Assembly: GCA_027001895.1 (NCBI GenBank)
Contig: JALTLP010000019.1
Coordinates: 1-23,398, forward strand
DNA from: Chromatiales bacterium
Lineage (GTDB): Bacteria; Pseudomonadota; Gammaproteobacteria; UBA6429; Thiohalophilaceae
DNA: 23,398 nt
Direction of reading: 5' to 3'
The stretch's first letter is position 1. Each line of letters starts with the position of its first letter. This document shows positions 6,668 through 13,686 of the stretch, piece by piece. The translations under genes were made by a program, and so were the position numbers. Below the pieces are notes generated by a model. It was not told where the DNA came from, ran no database searches, and saw nothing but the letters and a program-made list of their open reading frames with translations.

Positions 6668-7966
6668 TTAATTTAAAGCCTGCTTGTTATCAAGCTTCCA
6701 TAACGGTGCAACCACCACGTTTAAACAGGCATAGGCCTGTCGCAGAGCCTGTTCAACTTTTTCAACATTGTCGGCCTTTGCAAAAATAAACCCAAGGTAG
6801 CTATTACCTTCTGGTAACGGAATTAATTCGTATCCATCACGTAATTGAATATTAATGTCTTCGATATATTTAACCTTGCCAGCTTCCAGCAAACCTTCGA
6901 TACGTTTTAAAATGCCCTTCTGTGGAACCGGTATCATCAAAACTCCGGCGGCTGTATTCGTAAAATCTGGCTTCACTGGCTGGCCTAAAGCCTGGCGTAA
7001 AACAACTTCTTCGAGTGAGCAACCAAGACCATACTCAAGAATATCACTGCATAAACCACCAATGGTGCGGGCAGCCATTTCAATTAAATAAACGGCCTGT
7101 TCTCGCATACGACACTCGGCATGCACCGGCCCGGTTTGTATGCCATAAGCTTCACAGGCTGACTGTACTACCCCGGTTATTTTTTTTATCTGCACTGCCG
7201 ATAAACGAGTCGGGGTAATATAATAAGTTTCTTCAAAGTAAGGGCCGTGCAATGGGTCGGGCTTATCAAAGATAGTCAATAACTTAAACCGGCCATTTTC
7301 TACAACACCTTCAACGGCAACTTCATCACCGTGAATATATTCTTCGAGTAATACGTTTTGTTTTTCAAAACTTTCCAGATCATCCTGTTGCTGCAAAATC
7401 TGTTCAAGCCTTATTGCTGCCTCTGATAATTCGGCCGGGTTATTCACCCGTATCACTCCACGGCTTGCCGACAAAGCCACGGGTTTAATGACCAATGGAA
7501 AGTCATTTGCACTTATAACTTCTGTTTGTTGTAGTAACTTATTTAAACCGATTAATTTGTAGGCAGGTATCGGTGTGTTATTTGCTTTTAGTGCATTACG
7601 CGCCAGATCTTTACGCCGTGCTAAGCGGGCAGCATTAATATTATTATGTGCCAGGCCAAGTTTTTTAGCGGTATTGGTTGCCAGTTCGACAACTGAATCG
7701 TCGGTACCAACAACGGCAACAATACAATTATTTCGGGTTTCCCTGATAATAGTATCGAGCGCCTGTTCGGGTTTATTGAACTGCACGTGAATACCTTGTG
7801 CATATTCAGACACAATGGAATGTTCACCTTCAGAAACGATTAACACATCAAGACCAAGTTGTTGCGCGGCTTGCTGATACCGCATGGTCCGGTAACTACC
7901 ATGCGGTGCAATTAATAAAAGACTTTGTTGCTGTCGGGAAATTTGTGGGAAAGAAGTAACAGACAT
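6668..7966 (-). CDS. ATP-grasp domain enzyme (carboxylate-amine/thiol ligase type)
   Basis: The 432-residue protein begins with a preATP-grasp fold (LLLIAPHGSYRTMRYQQAAQQLG). It continues with an ATP-grasp core from about residue 117, with FPLVIKPVALSASRGVIRV as the ATP-binding lysine and glycine-rich loop region, LLEEYIHGDEVAVEGVV, and the metal-binding segment YLIEMAARTIGG near residue 293. It resembles the L-amino-acid ligase / carbamoyl-phosphate-like group that joins a carboxylate to an amine or thiol through an acyl phosphate. The substrate is unknown. No Shine-Dalgarno sequence precedes the ATG at 7966, and a later in-frame Met (residue 28) exists but would cut into the fold. It sits between the Fe-S carrier and the radical SAM gene. 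Confidence 0.85.
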   Translation of the reverse strand: MSVTSFPQISRQQQSLLLIAPHGSYRTMRYQQAAQQLGLDVLIVSEGEHSIVSEYAQGIHVQFNKPEQALDTIIRETRNNCIVAVVGTDDSVVELATNTAKKLGLAHNNINAARLARRKDLARNALKANNTPIPAYKLIGLNKLLQQTEVISANDFPLVIKPVALSASRGVIRVNNPAELSEAAIRLEQILQQQDDLESFEKQNVLLEEYIHGDEVAVEGVVENGRFKLLTIFDKPDPLHGPYFEETYYITPTRLSAVQIKKITGVVQSACEAYGIQTGPVHAECRMREQAVYLIEMAARTIGGLCSDILEYGLGCSLEEVVLRQALGQPVKPDFTNTAAGVLMIPVPQKGILKRIEGLLEAGKVKYIEDINIQLRDGYELIPLPEGNSYLGFIFAKADNVEKVEQALRQAYACLNVVVAPLWKLDNKQALN

Positions 7967-8006
7967 TGTCTGCAGAAGAAACTAAGGAGTAACCAGAAGT
8001 TATTCC

Positions 8007-8402
8007 TTATGCGCAACCCCCACCACCACCGGCTGCACCGCAGGCAGAACAACCACCCGAGCCACCCACAGCTTTGAAAACATTGTTAAACACGAACGAA
8101 GCATTCAGACCATCGTTGGTATAATCAATATCACAACCTTTTAAATAAGACAGTGCAACCGCATCAACAATCACCTTGTAACCCTCACCTGCCAGCACTT
8201 TATCGTGTGGGTGAATGGTGTCGGCATAGGTCATGCCATAAGTCATACCACCACAGCCACCACCAGAAACAAAAACACGGATACCTTCGACCGGATCATC
8301 CGAAGAATTTATTAAACCGGCAAGCTGTTCGCCCGCTTCTGCAGACACTTTAAGTTCATCTTCTGCTATATTTGTATCAAATTCAGCTACTACCGCATTC
8401 AT
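8007..8402 (-). CDS. A-type iron-sulfur carrier (IscA/ErpA/HesB family) with Gly-Cys tail
   Basis: The 131-residue protein carries the A-type core: LKVSAEAGEQLAGLI, then VFVSGGGCGGMTYGM with the first conserved cysteine C50, and a C-terminal cysteine pair. In the family the pair is normally CxC; here it is C118-S-A-C121, followed by GAAGGGGG and a further C130 next to last. A-type proteins deliver Fe-S clusters to targets. The next genes on the same strand include a radical SAM enzyme that would need such clusters, so a dedicated supply role is plausible (inference). GGAG lies 7 bases before the ATG. A small ORF with a near-ideal ribosome site overlaps the start. Confidence 0.9.
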   Translation of the reverse strand: MNAVVAEFDTNIAEDELKVSAEAGEQLAGLINSSDDPVEGIRVFVSGGGCGGMTYGMTYADTIHPHDKVLAGEGYKVIVDAVALSYLKGCDIDYTNDGLNASFVFNNVFKAVGGSGGCSACGAAGGGGGCA

Positions 8403-8466
8403 ACCCGTTCTCCAGAAATCTGTTGTTTAAATATATAATATAGAATAAATAATACCATAAATTCAT
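8383..8466 (-). CDS. possible 27-aa leader peptide overlapping the Fe-S carrier start
   Basis: On the minus strand AAGGAGG (8474-8480) lies 7 bases before an ATG at 8466. It opens a 27-codon frame beginning MNLWYYLFYIIYL and ending in TGA at 8383-8385, 17 bp inside the Fe-S carrier gene and out of frame with it. This is the strongest ribosome site in the window. The frame is rich in Tyr, Leu and Ile, with a single cysteine near its end. It could be a leader ORF coupled to the downstream gene or a small membrane peptide. It lies downstream of the predicted minus-strand promoter at 8522-8551. No homologue is recognised. Confidence 0.4.
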   Translation of the reverse strand: MNLWYYLFYIIYLNNRFLENGYECGSS

Positions 8467-8521
8467 AATTCAACCTCCTTTTTCAGGCCATAAATTTATG
8501 CTTTTCCCTTTATATTTCAGG

Positions 8522-8551
8522 GTTATATCTTTTGCGGGATTGACCTGTCAC
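8522..8551 (-). promoter_or_regulatory. promoter for Fe-S carrier operon
   Basis: On the minus strand GTGACA (8546-8551) and TATAAC (8522-8527) each match five of six consensus bases with an 18-bp spacer. The start would lie near 8515, leaving a leader of about 110 nt that includes the small ORF at 8383-8466. Confidence 0.5.
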
Positions 8552-8567
8552 AGCTATTCTGGATAAT
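8540..8567 (+). promoter_or_regulatory. promoter for yggX
   Basis: TTGACC (8540-8545) and GATAAT (8562-8567) each match five of six consensus bases with a 16-bp spacer, giving a start near 8574 and a leader of about 90 nt. Its -35 box directly abuts that of the opposite promoter, so the two polymerases would compete. Confidence 0.6.
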
Positions 8568-8570
8568 AGC
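8553..8570. repeat. inverted repeat over the yggX -10 box, possible operator
   Basis: GCTATT (8553-8558) and AATAGC (8565-8570) form a perfect inverted repeat with a 6-bp spacer covering the -10 box of the yggX promoter. A bound regulator would block yggX. It does not match the IscR or Fur consensus as I know them. Confidence 0.35.
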
Positions 8571-8663
8571 CAGTCGCAAATTTCTGATATTTTTTTTAAA
8601 TTTCATATATCTTATGATGAAGCAGTTGTTTAAACTACACATTCTAATTTTGAGGTCACAATT

Positions 8664-8948
8664 ATGTCACGTATGGTTTTTTGCCAGCACTTAAACAAAG
8701 AAGCCGAAGGGCTGGAATCCGTTCCCATGCCAGGCGAACTCGGTCAACGTATTTACGAAAATATCTCGGCCGAAGGCTGGACTAAATGGCTGGAGCGACT
8801 GACCTCCATTATCAACGAAAACCAGCTTAATACCGCTGACCCGGCAGCCATCCAGATTATAGAACAGCATATGCTTGGCTTTTTATTTAAGGAAGGTGAA
8901 CTGGGGCAACTCCCAGAAGGCTTCCAGGCCCAGGGCGGCAAAAAATAG
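8664..8948 (+). CDS. yggX: probable Fe(2+)-trafficking protein YggX
   Basis: The 94-residue protein matches the YggX family along its whole length. It starts MSRMVFCQHLNKEAEG with the conserved C7, followed by PGELGQRIYENISAEGWTKW and the MLGFLFKEGE segment near the end. YggX protects Fe-S proteins from oxidative damage and takes part in iron handling in the cytoplasm. GAGGT about 8 bases before the ATG is a good ribosome site. It is divergent from an A-type Fe-S carrier with abutting promoters, which fits joint control of iron-sulfur upkeep. The Nudix gene follows after 19 bp. Confidence 0.95.
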   Translation: MSRMVFCQHLNKEAEGLESVPMPGELGQRIYENISAEGWTKWLERLTSIINENQLNTADPAAIQIIEQHMLGFLFKEGELGQLPEGFQAQGGKK

Positions 8949-8967
8949 CGACATCACAGCCAATCAA

Positions 8968-9516
8968 ATGAATTTCTGCAGTCAATGTGGCAAGGCGGTC
9001 GAGTTAAAAATCCCCAAAGGTGATAACCGCCAGCGCCATGTTTGTGATCACTGCAATACCATCCACTACCAGAACCCAAACATTGTTACCGGCTGCCTGC
9101 CCGTTTGGGAAGACAAGGTGTTACTCTGCAAACGCGCTATTGAACCACGACATGGTTTCTGGACCTTACCTGCCGGTTTTATGGAAAACGATGAAACCCT
9201 CGAACAGGCCGCCACCCGCGAATCGGTTGAAGAAGCCAATGCCAATCTGGAAATTACCAGCCTGTACACGGTGATAAGCCTGCCGCATGTAAACCAGATT
9301 TATATGTTGTATCTGGCTAAACTAATCGACCTTGATTTTTCGCCCGGTATAGAGAGCCTTGAGGTGAAACTGTTTAGCGAAGATCAGATTCCCTGGGACA
9401 ACCTTGCCTTCAGAACCATTGACTTCACCCTGAAGCGTTATTTTGAAGACAGGAAGAACAGCCATTTCCCTGTGCATACCAGCTTTATCGAAAAACATAA
9501 CCGCTACCAGGAATAA
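8968..9516 (+). CDS. Nudix hydrolase with N-terminal zinc ribbon
   Basis: The 182-residue protein begins with a zinc ribbon, CSQC (C4, C7) and CDHC (C26, C29). The Nudix box is at residues 70-92: G70, E76, RESVEE (84-89). The position after EE, usually glycine two residues on, is A-N here. Such proteins hydrolyse nucleoside diphosphate derivatives such as NADH or ADP-ribose. I start it at the ATG at 8968, just before the zinc ribbon. A longer frame opening at 8875 lies inside yggX and adds 31 residues without family character. There is no Shine-Dalgarno sequence, so translation is probably coupled to yggX 19 bp upstream. Confidence 0.88.
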   Translation: MNFCSQCGKAVELKIPKGDNRQRHVCDHCNTIHYQNPNIVTGCLPVWEDKVLLCKRAIEPRHGFWTLPAGFMENDETLEQAATRESVEEANANLEITSLYTVISLPHVNQIYMLYLAKLIDLDFSPGIESLEVKLFSEDQIPWDNLAFRTIDFTLKRYFEDRKNSHFPVHTSFIEKHNRYQE

Positions 9517-9560
9517 TTTTCCTGTTGGCAATCACCTGTAACTTATAGTTAAGATTTCTA

Positions 9561-11450
9561 ATGCTTAAATTTACCGATTTGGCTCTGCGACGTGGCACTA
9601 AAGAATTATTACACGATGTAAATCTTACCATTCATGCTGGGCAAAAAGTGGGAATCACCGGTGGTAATGGCGTGGGCAAGTCCAGCCTGTTTGCCTTAAT
9701 TCGTAACCAATTGCACGCCGACACGGGTGATGTCAGTTATCCTAAAAATATTAAAATCGCGCATGTCGCACAGGAAACCCCAGCACTTGATCAAAAAGCC
9801 ATTGAGTATGTACTCGATGGTGATATTGAATTACGTGAACTGCAAAAAAAAATACAACAGGCAGAAGATAAAAACGATGGTGATGCACTGGCACATTTAT
9901 ACAGCGAGATGGAATCTATCGGGGGTTATAGTGCCAATAGCCACGCCGCCACTTTGTTACATGGTTTGGGTTTTACAACCGAACAGGAACAGCATTCCGT
10001 AAAAAGTTTTTCCGGTGGCTGGAGAATGCGTTTAAATTTAGCGCAGGCATTAATACGACGGTCGGATATGTTATTGCTGGATGAACCGACTAACCACCTC
10101 GACCTCGATACCGTTATCTGGCTGGAAAGCTGGTTAAGGCAATACAAAGGCACTCTGTTGTTAATTTCACATGACCGCGACTTTCTGGATAATGTTGCAA
10201 CCCATATTGCACATATCGAACACCAAACCATCCATTATTACACCGGTAACTATTCTGCCTTTGAAGTACGCCGTGCCGAACAACTTGCATCACAACAGTC
10301 TGCTTATGAAAAGCAACAACGCGAAATACAGCATATGCAAAAGTTCGTAGAACGCTTTAAAGCCAAGGCAACCAAAGCACGTCAGGCTCAAAGCCGGGTT
10401 AAGGCACTGGAACGCATGCAGTTAATTGCACCGGCACATGTTGACTCACCGTTCCACTTTCAATTTAAAACAGCCGAAAAAATGCCCGACCCGTTGCTTA
10501 ACCTGGAAAGTATCGCCGTGGGCTATGGTAACAATACCATTCTTAGCAATATTAAATTTATCATTCATCCCGGAGACCGTATTGGTTTGCTCGGCCACAA
10601 TGGCGCAGGCAAGTCGACACTGATTAAATTACTTGCCGGTGATCTGCAAGCACAAACTGGCAAACTGATTTTTGCCAAAGATCTTAAAATTGGTTACTTT
10701 GCACAACATCAACTCGAACAGCTCGACCCTCAAGCCAGTCCGTTACTACACCTGCAACGTATCGACAAACAGGCAACTGAAAGTGACTTGCGAAAATACC
10801 TGGGCGGCTTTGCCTTTAATAATGATATGGCACTCGAACCGGTTGCTCCCTTGTCTGGTGGAGAAAAAGCTCGGCTGGTGCTGGCCATGCTGGTTTACCA
10901 GAGACCAAACCTGTTGTTGCTGGACGAACCAACCAACCACCTTGACCTTGAAATGCGTCATGCACTCACCATTGCCATGCAGGAATTTGAAGGTGCAATG
11001 ATTATTGTTTCGCATGACCGACACTTACTACGCACCGTCACCGATAATTTATTTCTGGTTGCGAACAATAAGGTGGAACCGTTTGACGGCGACCTCGATG
11101 ACTATCGCAAATGGTTAAGCGAAGAAAATAAAATCCAGAAGAAAAACAACGAACCTGATAAAACCTGCAAGAAAAATAATACTGTATCTAAAAATGACCC
11201 ACAAAAAAGGTCGCAGATAAAAACATTGCAAAACAAATTAAAAAATATCGATAAGCAGCTGGAAAAAATTAATCCGGAAAAAACCAAACTGGAAACAGCC
11301 CTGGCCGATAACAGCTTATATGAACCACAGAACAAAGCCGAACTCGACACCTTGCTAGCAGAGCAAAATAAAGTTTGTGATAAAGTTGACGAACTGGAAA
11401 CTCAATGGATGGAAGTAAGTGAAGCCCTTGAGCAATTGCAAAATAATTAG
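9561..11450 (+). CDS. yheS: ABC-F family ATP-binding protein YheS
   Basis: The 629-residue protein has two ABC domains without membrane segments. Walker A motifs are GGNGVGKSS (about 34-42) and GHNGAGKST. Signatures are FSGGWRMRLNLAQAL and LSGGEKARLVLAML, and each domain has LLLLDEPTNHLDL. The linker includes RFKAKATKARQAQSRVKALERM, the P-site-tRNA-interaction region of ABC-F proteins. Long stretches match E. coli YheS, including HVDSPFHFQF and YFAQHQLEQL. The C-terminal coiled coil (from about residue 535) is rich in Lys, Asn and Gln. ABC-F proteins act on the ribosome to relieve stalled or hindered synthesis. It is convergent with the Hpt gene over 55 bp with no convincing terminator. Confidence 0.95.
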   Translation: MLKFTDLALRRGTKELLHDVNLTIHAGQKVGITGGNGVGKSSLFALIRNQLHADTGDVSYPKNIKIAHVAQETPALDQKAIEYVLDGDIELRELQKKIQQAEDKNDGDALAHLYSEMESIGGYSANSHAATLLHGLGFTTEQEQHSVKSFSGGWRMRLNLAQALIRRSDMLLLDEPTNHLDLDTVIWLESWLRQYKGTLLLISHDRDFLDNVATHIAHIEHQTIHYYTGNYSAFEVRRAEQLASQQSAYEKQQREIQHMQKFVERFKAKATKARQAQSRVKALERMQLIAPAHVDSPFHFQFKTAEKMPDPLLNLESIAVGYGNNTILSNIKFIIHPGDRIGLLGHNGAGKSTLIKLLAGDLQAQTGKLIFAKDLKIGYFAQHQLEQLDPQASPLLHLQRIDKQATESDLRKYLGGFAFNNDMALEPVAPLSGGEKARLVLAMLVYQRPNLLLLDEPTNHLDLEMRHALTIAMQEFEGAMIIVSHDRHLLRTVTDNLFLVANNKVEPFDGDLDDYRKWLSEENKIQKKNNEPDKTCKKNNTVSKNDPQKRSQIKTLQNKLKNIDKQLEKINPEKTKLETALADNSLYEPQNKAELDTLLAEQNKVCDKVDELETQWMEVSEALEQLQNN

Positions 11451-11505
11451 TTCACTCCTTCAAAAAAGGAAAATAAAAATAAAGCTTATAAGCTATCCGT
11501 ATTAA

Positions 11506-11832
11506 TCAGCCTTGCTGCCAACCCGCCAGGATTTTATCGCGCGTATCGGTTAAATTTTTATACAGCGCATTGATCTGGTCAACATCATTATCTTTAATCG
11601 CCTGTTCCATACTCTTACAAATATCGGTTAATTGCATATAACCAAAATTACCACCCGCACCTTTAAGCCGATGTGCGACAGATTTAAGCGTGACATAATC
11701 CTGCGACTCGACCGGTTCTTTAAATTCATCAATAAAACCGGGAAGGAGTTTCATAAACTTACTAACCAGTTTTGTATAACGCTCTTTATCTTTAATGATA
11801 AGATCGGAAATAATAAAATCAGTTTCAGACAT
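11506..11832 (-). CDS. Hpt domain phosphotransfer protein
   Basis: The 108-residue protein is a single histidine phosphotransfer domain. The helix SVAHRLKGAGGNFGYMQL carries the phosphorylated histidine H54 in the HxLKG motif, and a second helix follows (DICKSMEQAIKDND). It would relay phosphate between a hybrid kinase and a response regulator, neither of which is in the window. AAGGA lies 10 bases before the ATG. It is transcribed away from the pseudo-peptidase gene across a 296-bp intergenic region that contains a CRP-type box. Confidence 0.9.
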   Translation of the reverse strand: MSETDFIISDLIIKDKERYTKLVSKFMKLLPGFIDEFKEPVESQDYVTLKSVAHRLKGAGGNFGYMQLTDICKSMEQAIKDNDVDQINALYKNLTDTRDKILAGWQQG

Positions 11833-12128
11833 TGCGGATTATTCCTTAAGTTCAATATTCATAGCCTGGTTAAAAACCATAAATAAGTAAACGCTTAAAA
11901 ACCACCTTGCAATAATAGGCCATTTATAATTAGCACATTCTAATATCGGCAATAAATAACCAGTTTGTGATAAATATCACACCGATACTTTAGACCTATC
12001 GGCATCTATTTATGCTATCTTAAACTCATAAGGATAGCTGTAAATTCCAGATACGATAGTCAGCCAACTAAAATTGCACACCAGAACAGCAATAGTGGGT
12101 ATTTTGTAATAATCCGGGAACCAGGTTA
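11833..12128. other. 296-bp intergenic region between Hpt and pseudo-peptidase genes
   Basis: The region is AT-rich and codes for nothing convincing. Its one clear element is the CRP-type palindrome at 11966-11981. About 45 bp to the right lie possible -10 boxes TATGCT (12011-12016) and TATCTT (12016-12021), so the box could serve the rightward gene at 12129. No riboswitch or RNA gene was recognised. Confidence 0.6.
11966..11981. promoter_or_regulatory. CRP-type binding site, perfect TGTGA-N6-TCACA
   Basis: The sequence TGTGATAAATATCACA is a full match to the CRP consensus with the required 6-bp spacer. It is centred 155 bp before the pseudo-peptidase ATG and 141 bp from the Hpt ATG. With a start near 12023 the centre would be at about -50, between the standard -41.5 and -61.5 positions, so which gene it controls is uncertain. 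Relatives of CRP that bind the same half-sites are alternatives. Confidence 0.6.
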
Positions 12129-13643
12129 ATGTCAGAATTAACGGAAAATTTAAACAGTTTCCAGCATCGCTCACCAAAACTTTACCTTGGTTTTGTTGTA
12201 TTACTTGCTGTTTTAGGTATCGGGCTTTTGCTACTGTTTCCGCTGCTAAGTATTAAATTTTTAATTTCTGCTATCAGTACTGTTTTCAATATTAACAGCT
12301 TCACCGACCTTGCAGCTTTATTGTACCAGTTACCTCTTGCTGGCTTGTTCGGCTATCTCAGTTACCAGTTTGTAATGCTGCCTTTAGATACACCAAAATC
12401 ATCAGAAATTTATATTTCACTTAACAGGAAAAAAACACCCAAACTTATCACTTTGATTGAAGAACTGCAGCCACTGTTTAATATAGAAACGATCAACTCG
12501 ATATTATTAACAGACAAGTACGAAATAAGCATGCACTACACGCCTGAGTATTGTCTGCCAAAATCCGGCCAGGTAACACTTCAAATTGGCCTGCCTGTTA
12601 TGCAAACAATATCCGCCAAACAATTTAAGGCTTTACTTGGCAGGCGCATGGGGCAATTCTCACTTGTGTCAAACCCGCTAACTGGCAGAATAGTTATCTT
12701 TGCTGACCTTTTAAAACAATATACCCACGCCTGCAAACAAAACCAACACTGGTCTTACAAACCTTTTTATTTTCTCTTAAAAAGCTATACCTCACTATTT
12801 GATGCGGTGTCCTTTTATGCCATCAGAATGGATGAGCTTGCATCGGATACATATGCTATCGATATTATTGACCGAAAAGCGTATTCACAAACCCTGTCGC
12901 AAAGGATCCTGGCAAACACTTTTTTAAAAAACACCTACTGGTTAACAATGTACAAATTACAACGCCAGTACCCCAATAAAGCTATTTTTCCACATGCCAA
13001 CATGGCAGTGTCATTTACCCAGAGTCTCAGTAATGAATCATCCACTAAAATCCTGGATGAAAATTTTCAGCGACTTTCAGATTTTCAATCAACAACACCA
13101 TTATTACGGGCACGCCTGAAAGCACTTGGGTTTGAAGAATGTCATCTGCCTAATACGCTGGATACCACTGCTGCGATTGTTTATCTTGACAGTGCATTAC
13201 CCAAAGTAACCCGGATTTTTGACAAACTCTGGATACAACGTATTCATGAACAACAGGAACCAGCGGCAGAACCCGATAGCAACAAACAACGACTCAATAA
13301 CCTGACAGAAAAAATACAACAACAGGCTCTGTCAGCTGAGGAAACATGGGAACTTGCGGTACTAACAGAAAAAATAAAAGGCTACCATGCCGCTATTCCT
13401 ATATATAAAAAGATTCTGGAACGTAATCCGGCACATGCAAAAGCCATGTTTGCAATCGGTCGTATCCTGCTGTCCTACAACGATGCAACCGGAATCGATG
13501 CCCTGAATAAAGCCGTTATTATGGATGCAAACATGAAAAAAACAGCAGAAGAATTAATTGCTCGTTATCAGTCCCGTCAAAAACAAATGTCCGAACAGGC
13601 AACTAGCCAGAACGCAAAACAGAATGACGAACTGTTTGCTTAA
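12129..13643 (+). CDS. M48-family-like membrane protein with destroyed zinc motif, plus TPR
   Basis: The 504-residue protein begins with two membrane helices (about 18-47 and 61-85), as in M48 zinc proteases. The segment ISAKQFKALLGRRMGQFS (161-178) aligns with the family's 'FxAVLAHExGHFS', but the HExxH residues read R172-R-M-G-Q176. The second motif is kept in form: RMDELASDTYA with E236 and D240. It should therefore be a catalytically dead pseudo-peptidase, perhaps a scaffold. After residue about 385 come TPR-like helices (WELAVLTEKIKGYHAAIPIYKKILERNPAHAKAMFAIG), which bind proteins. A degenerate protease plus TPR suggests complex assembly. The apbE gene follows after 43 bp and probably shares its transcript. 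Confidence 0.75.
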   Translation: MSELTENLNSFQHRSPKLYLGFVVLLAVLGIGLLLLFPLLSIKFLISAISTVFNINSFTDLAALLYQLPLAGLFGYLSYQFVMLPLDTPKSSEIYISLNRKKTPKLITLIEELQPLFNIETINSILLTDKYEISMHYTPEYCLPKSGQVTLQIGLPVMQTISAKQFKALLGRRMGQFSLVSNPLTGRIVIFADLLKQYTHACKQNQHWSYKPFYFLLKSYTSLFDAVSFYAIRMDELASDTYAIDIIDRKAYSQTLSQRILANTFLKNTYWLTMYKLQRQYPNKAIFPHANMAVSFTQSLSNESSTKILDENFQRLSDFQSTTPLLRARLKALGFEECHLPNTLDTTAAIVYLDSALPKVTRIFDKLWIQRIHEQQEPAAEPDSNKQRLNNLTEKIQQQALSAEETWELAVLTEKIKGYHAAIPIYKKILERNPAHAKAMFAIGRILLSYNDATGIDALNKAVIMDANMKKTAEELIARYQSRQKQMSEQATSQNAKQNDELFA

Positions 13644-13686
13644 AGTTTAAATTGATTCACTGAATACATTTCCATAAACTCCACCC

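Noticed and set aside
8875..8967. 31-residue N-terminal extension of the Nudix protein
   Set aside because: It lies inside yggX, and the zinc ribbon begins directly after the ATG at 8968, the natural start.
9727..10002. Alternative frames within yheS
   Set aside because: yheS matches its family end to end; the other frames are low-complexity shadows.
11483..11494. Palindrome AGCTTATAAGCT after yheS as a terminator
   Set aside because: The stem is short and AT-rich without a loop or T run; it does not meet the pattern of an intrinsic terminator.
12030..12128. Possible c-di-GMP riboswitch before the pseudo-peptidase
   Set aside because: None of the conserved GEMM core segments is present.
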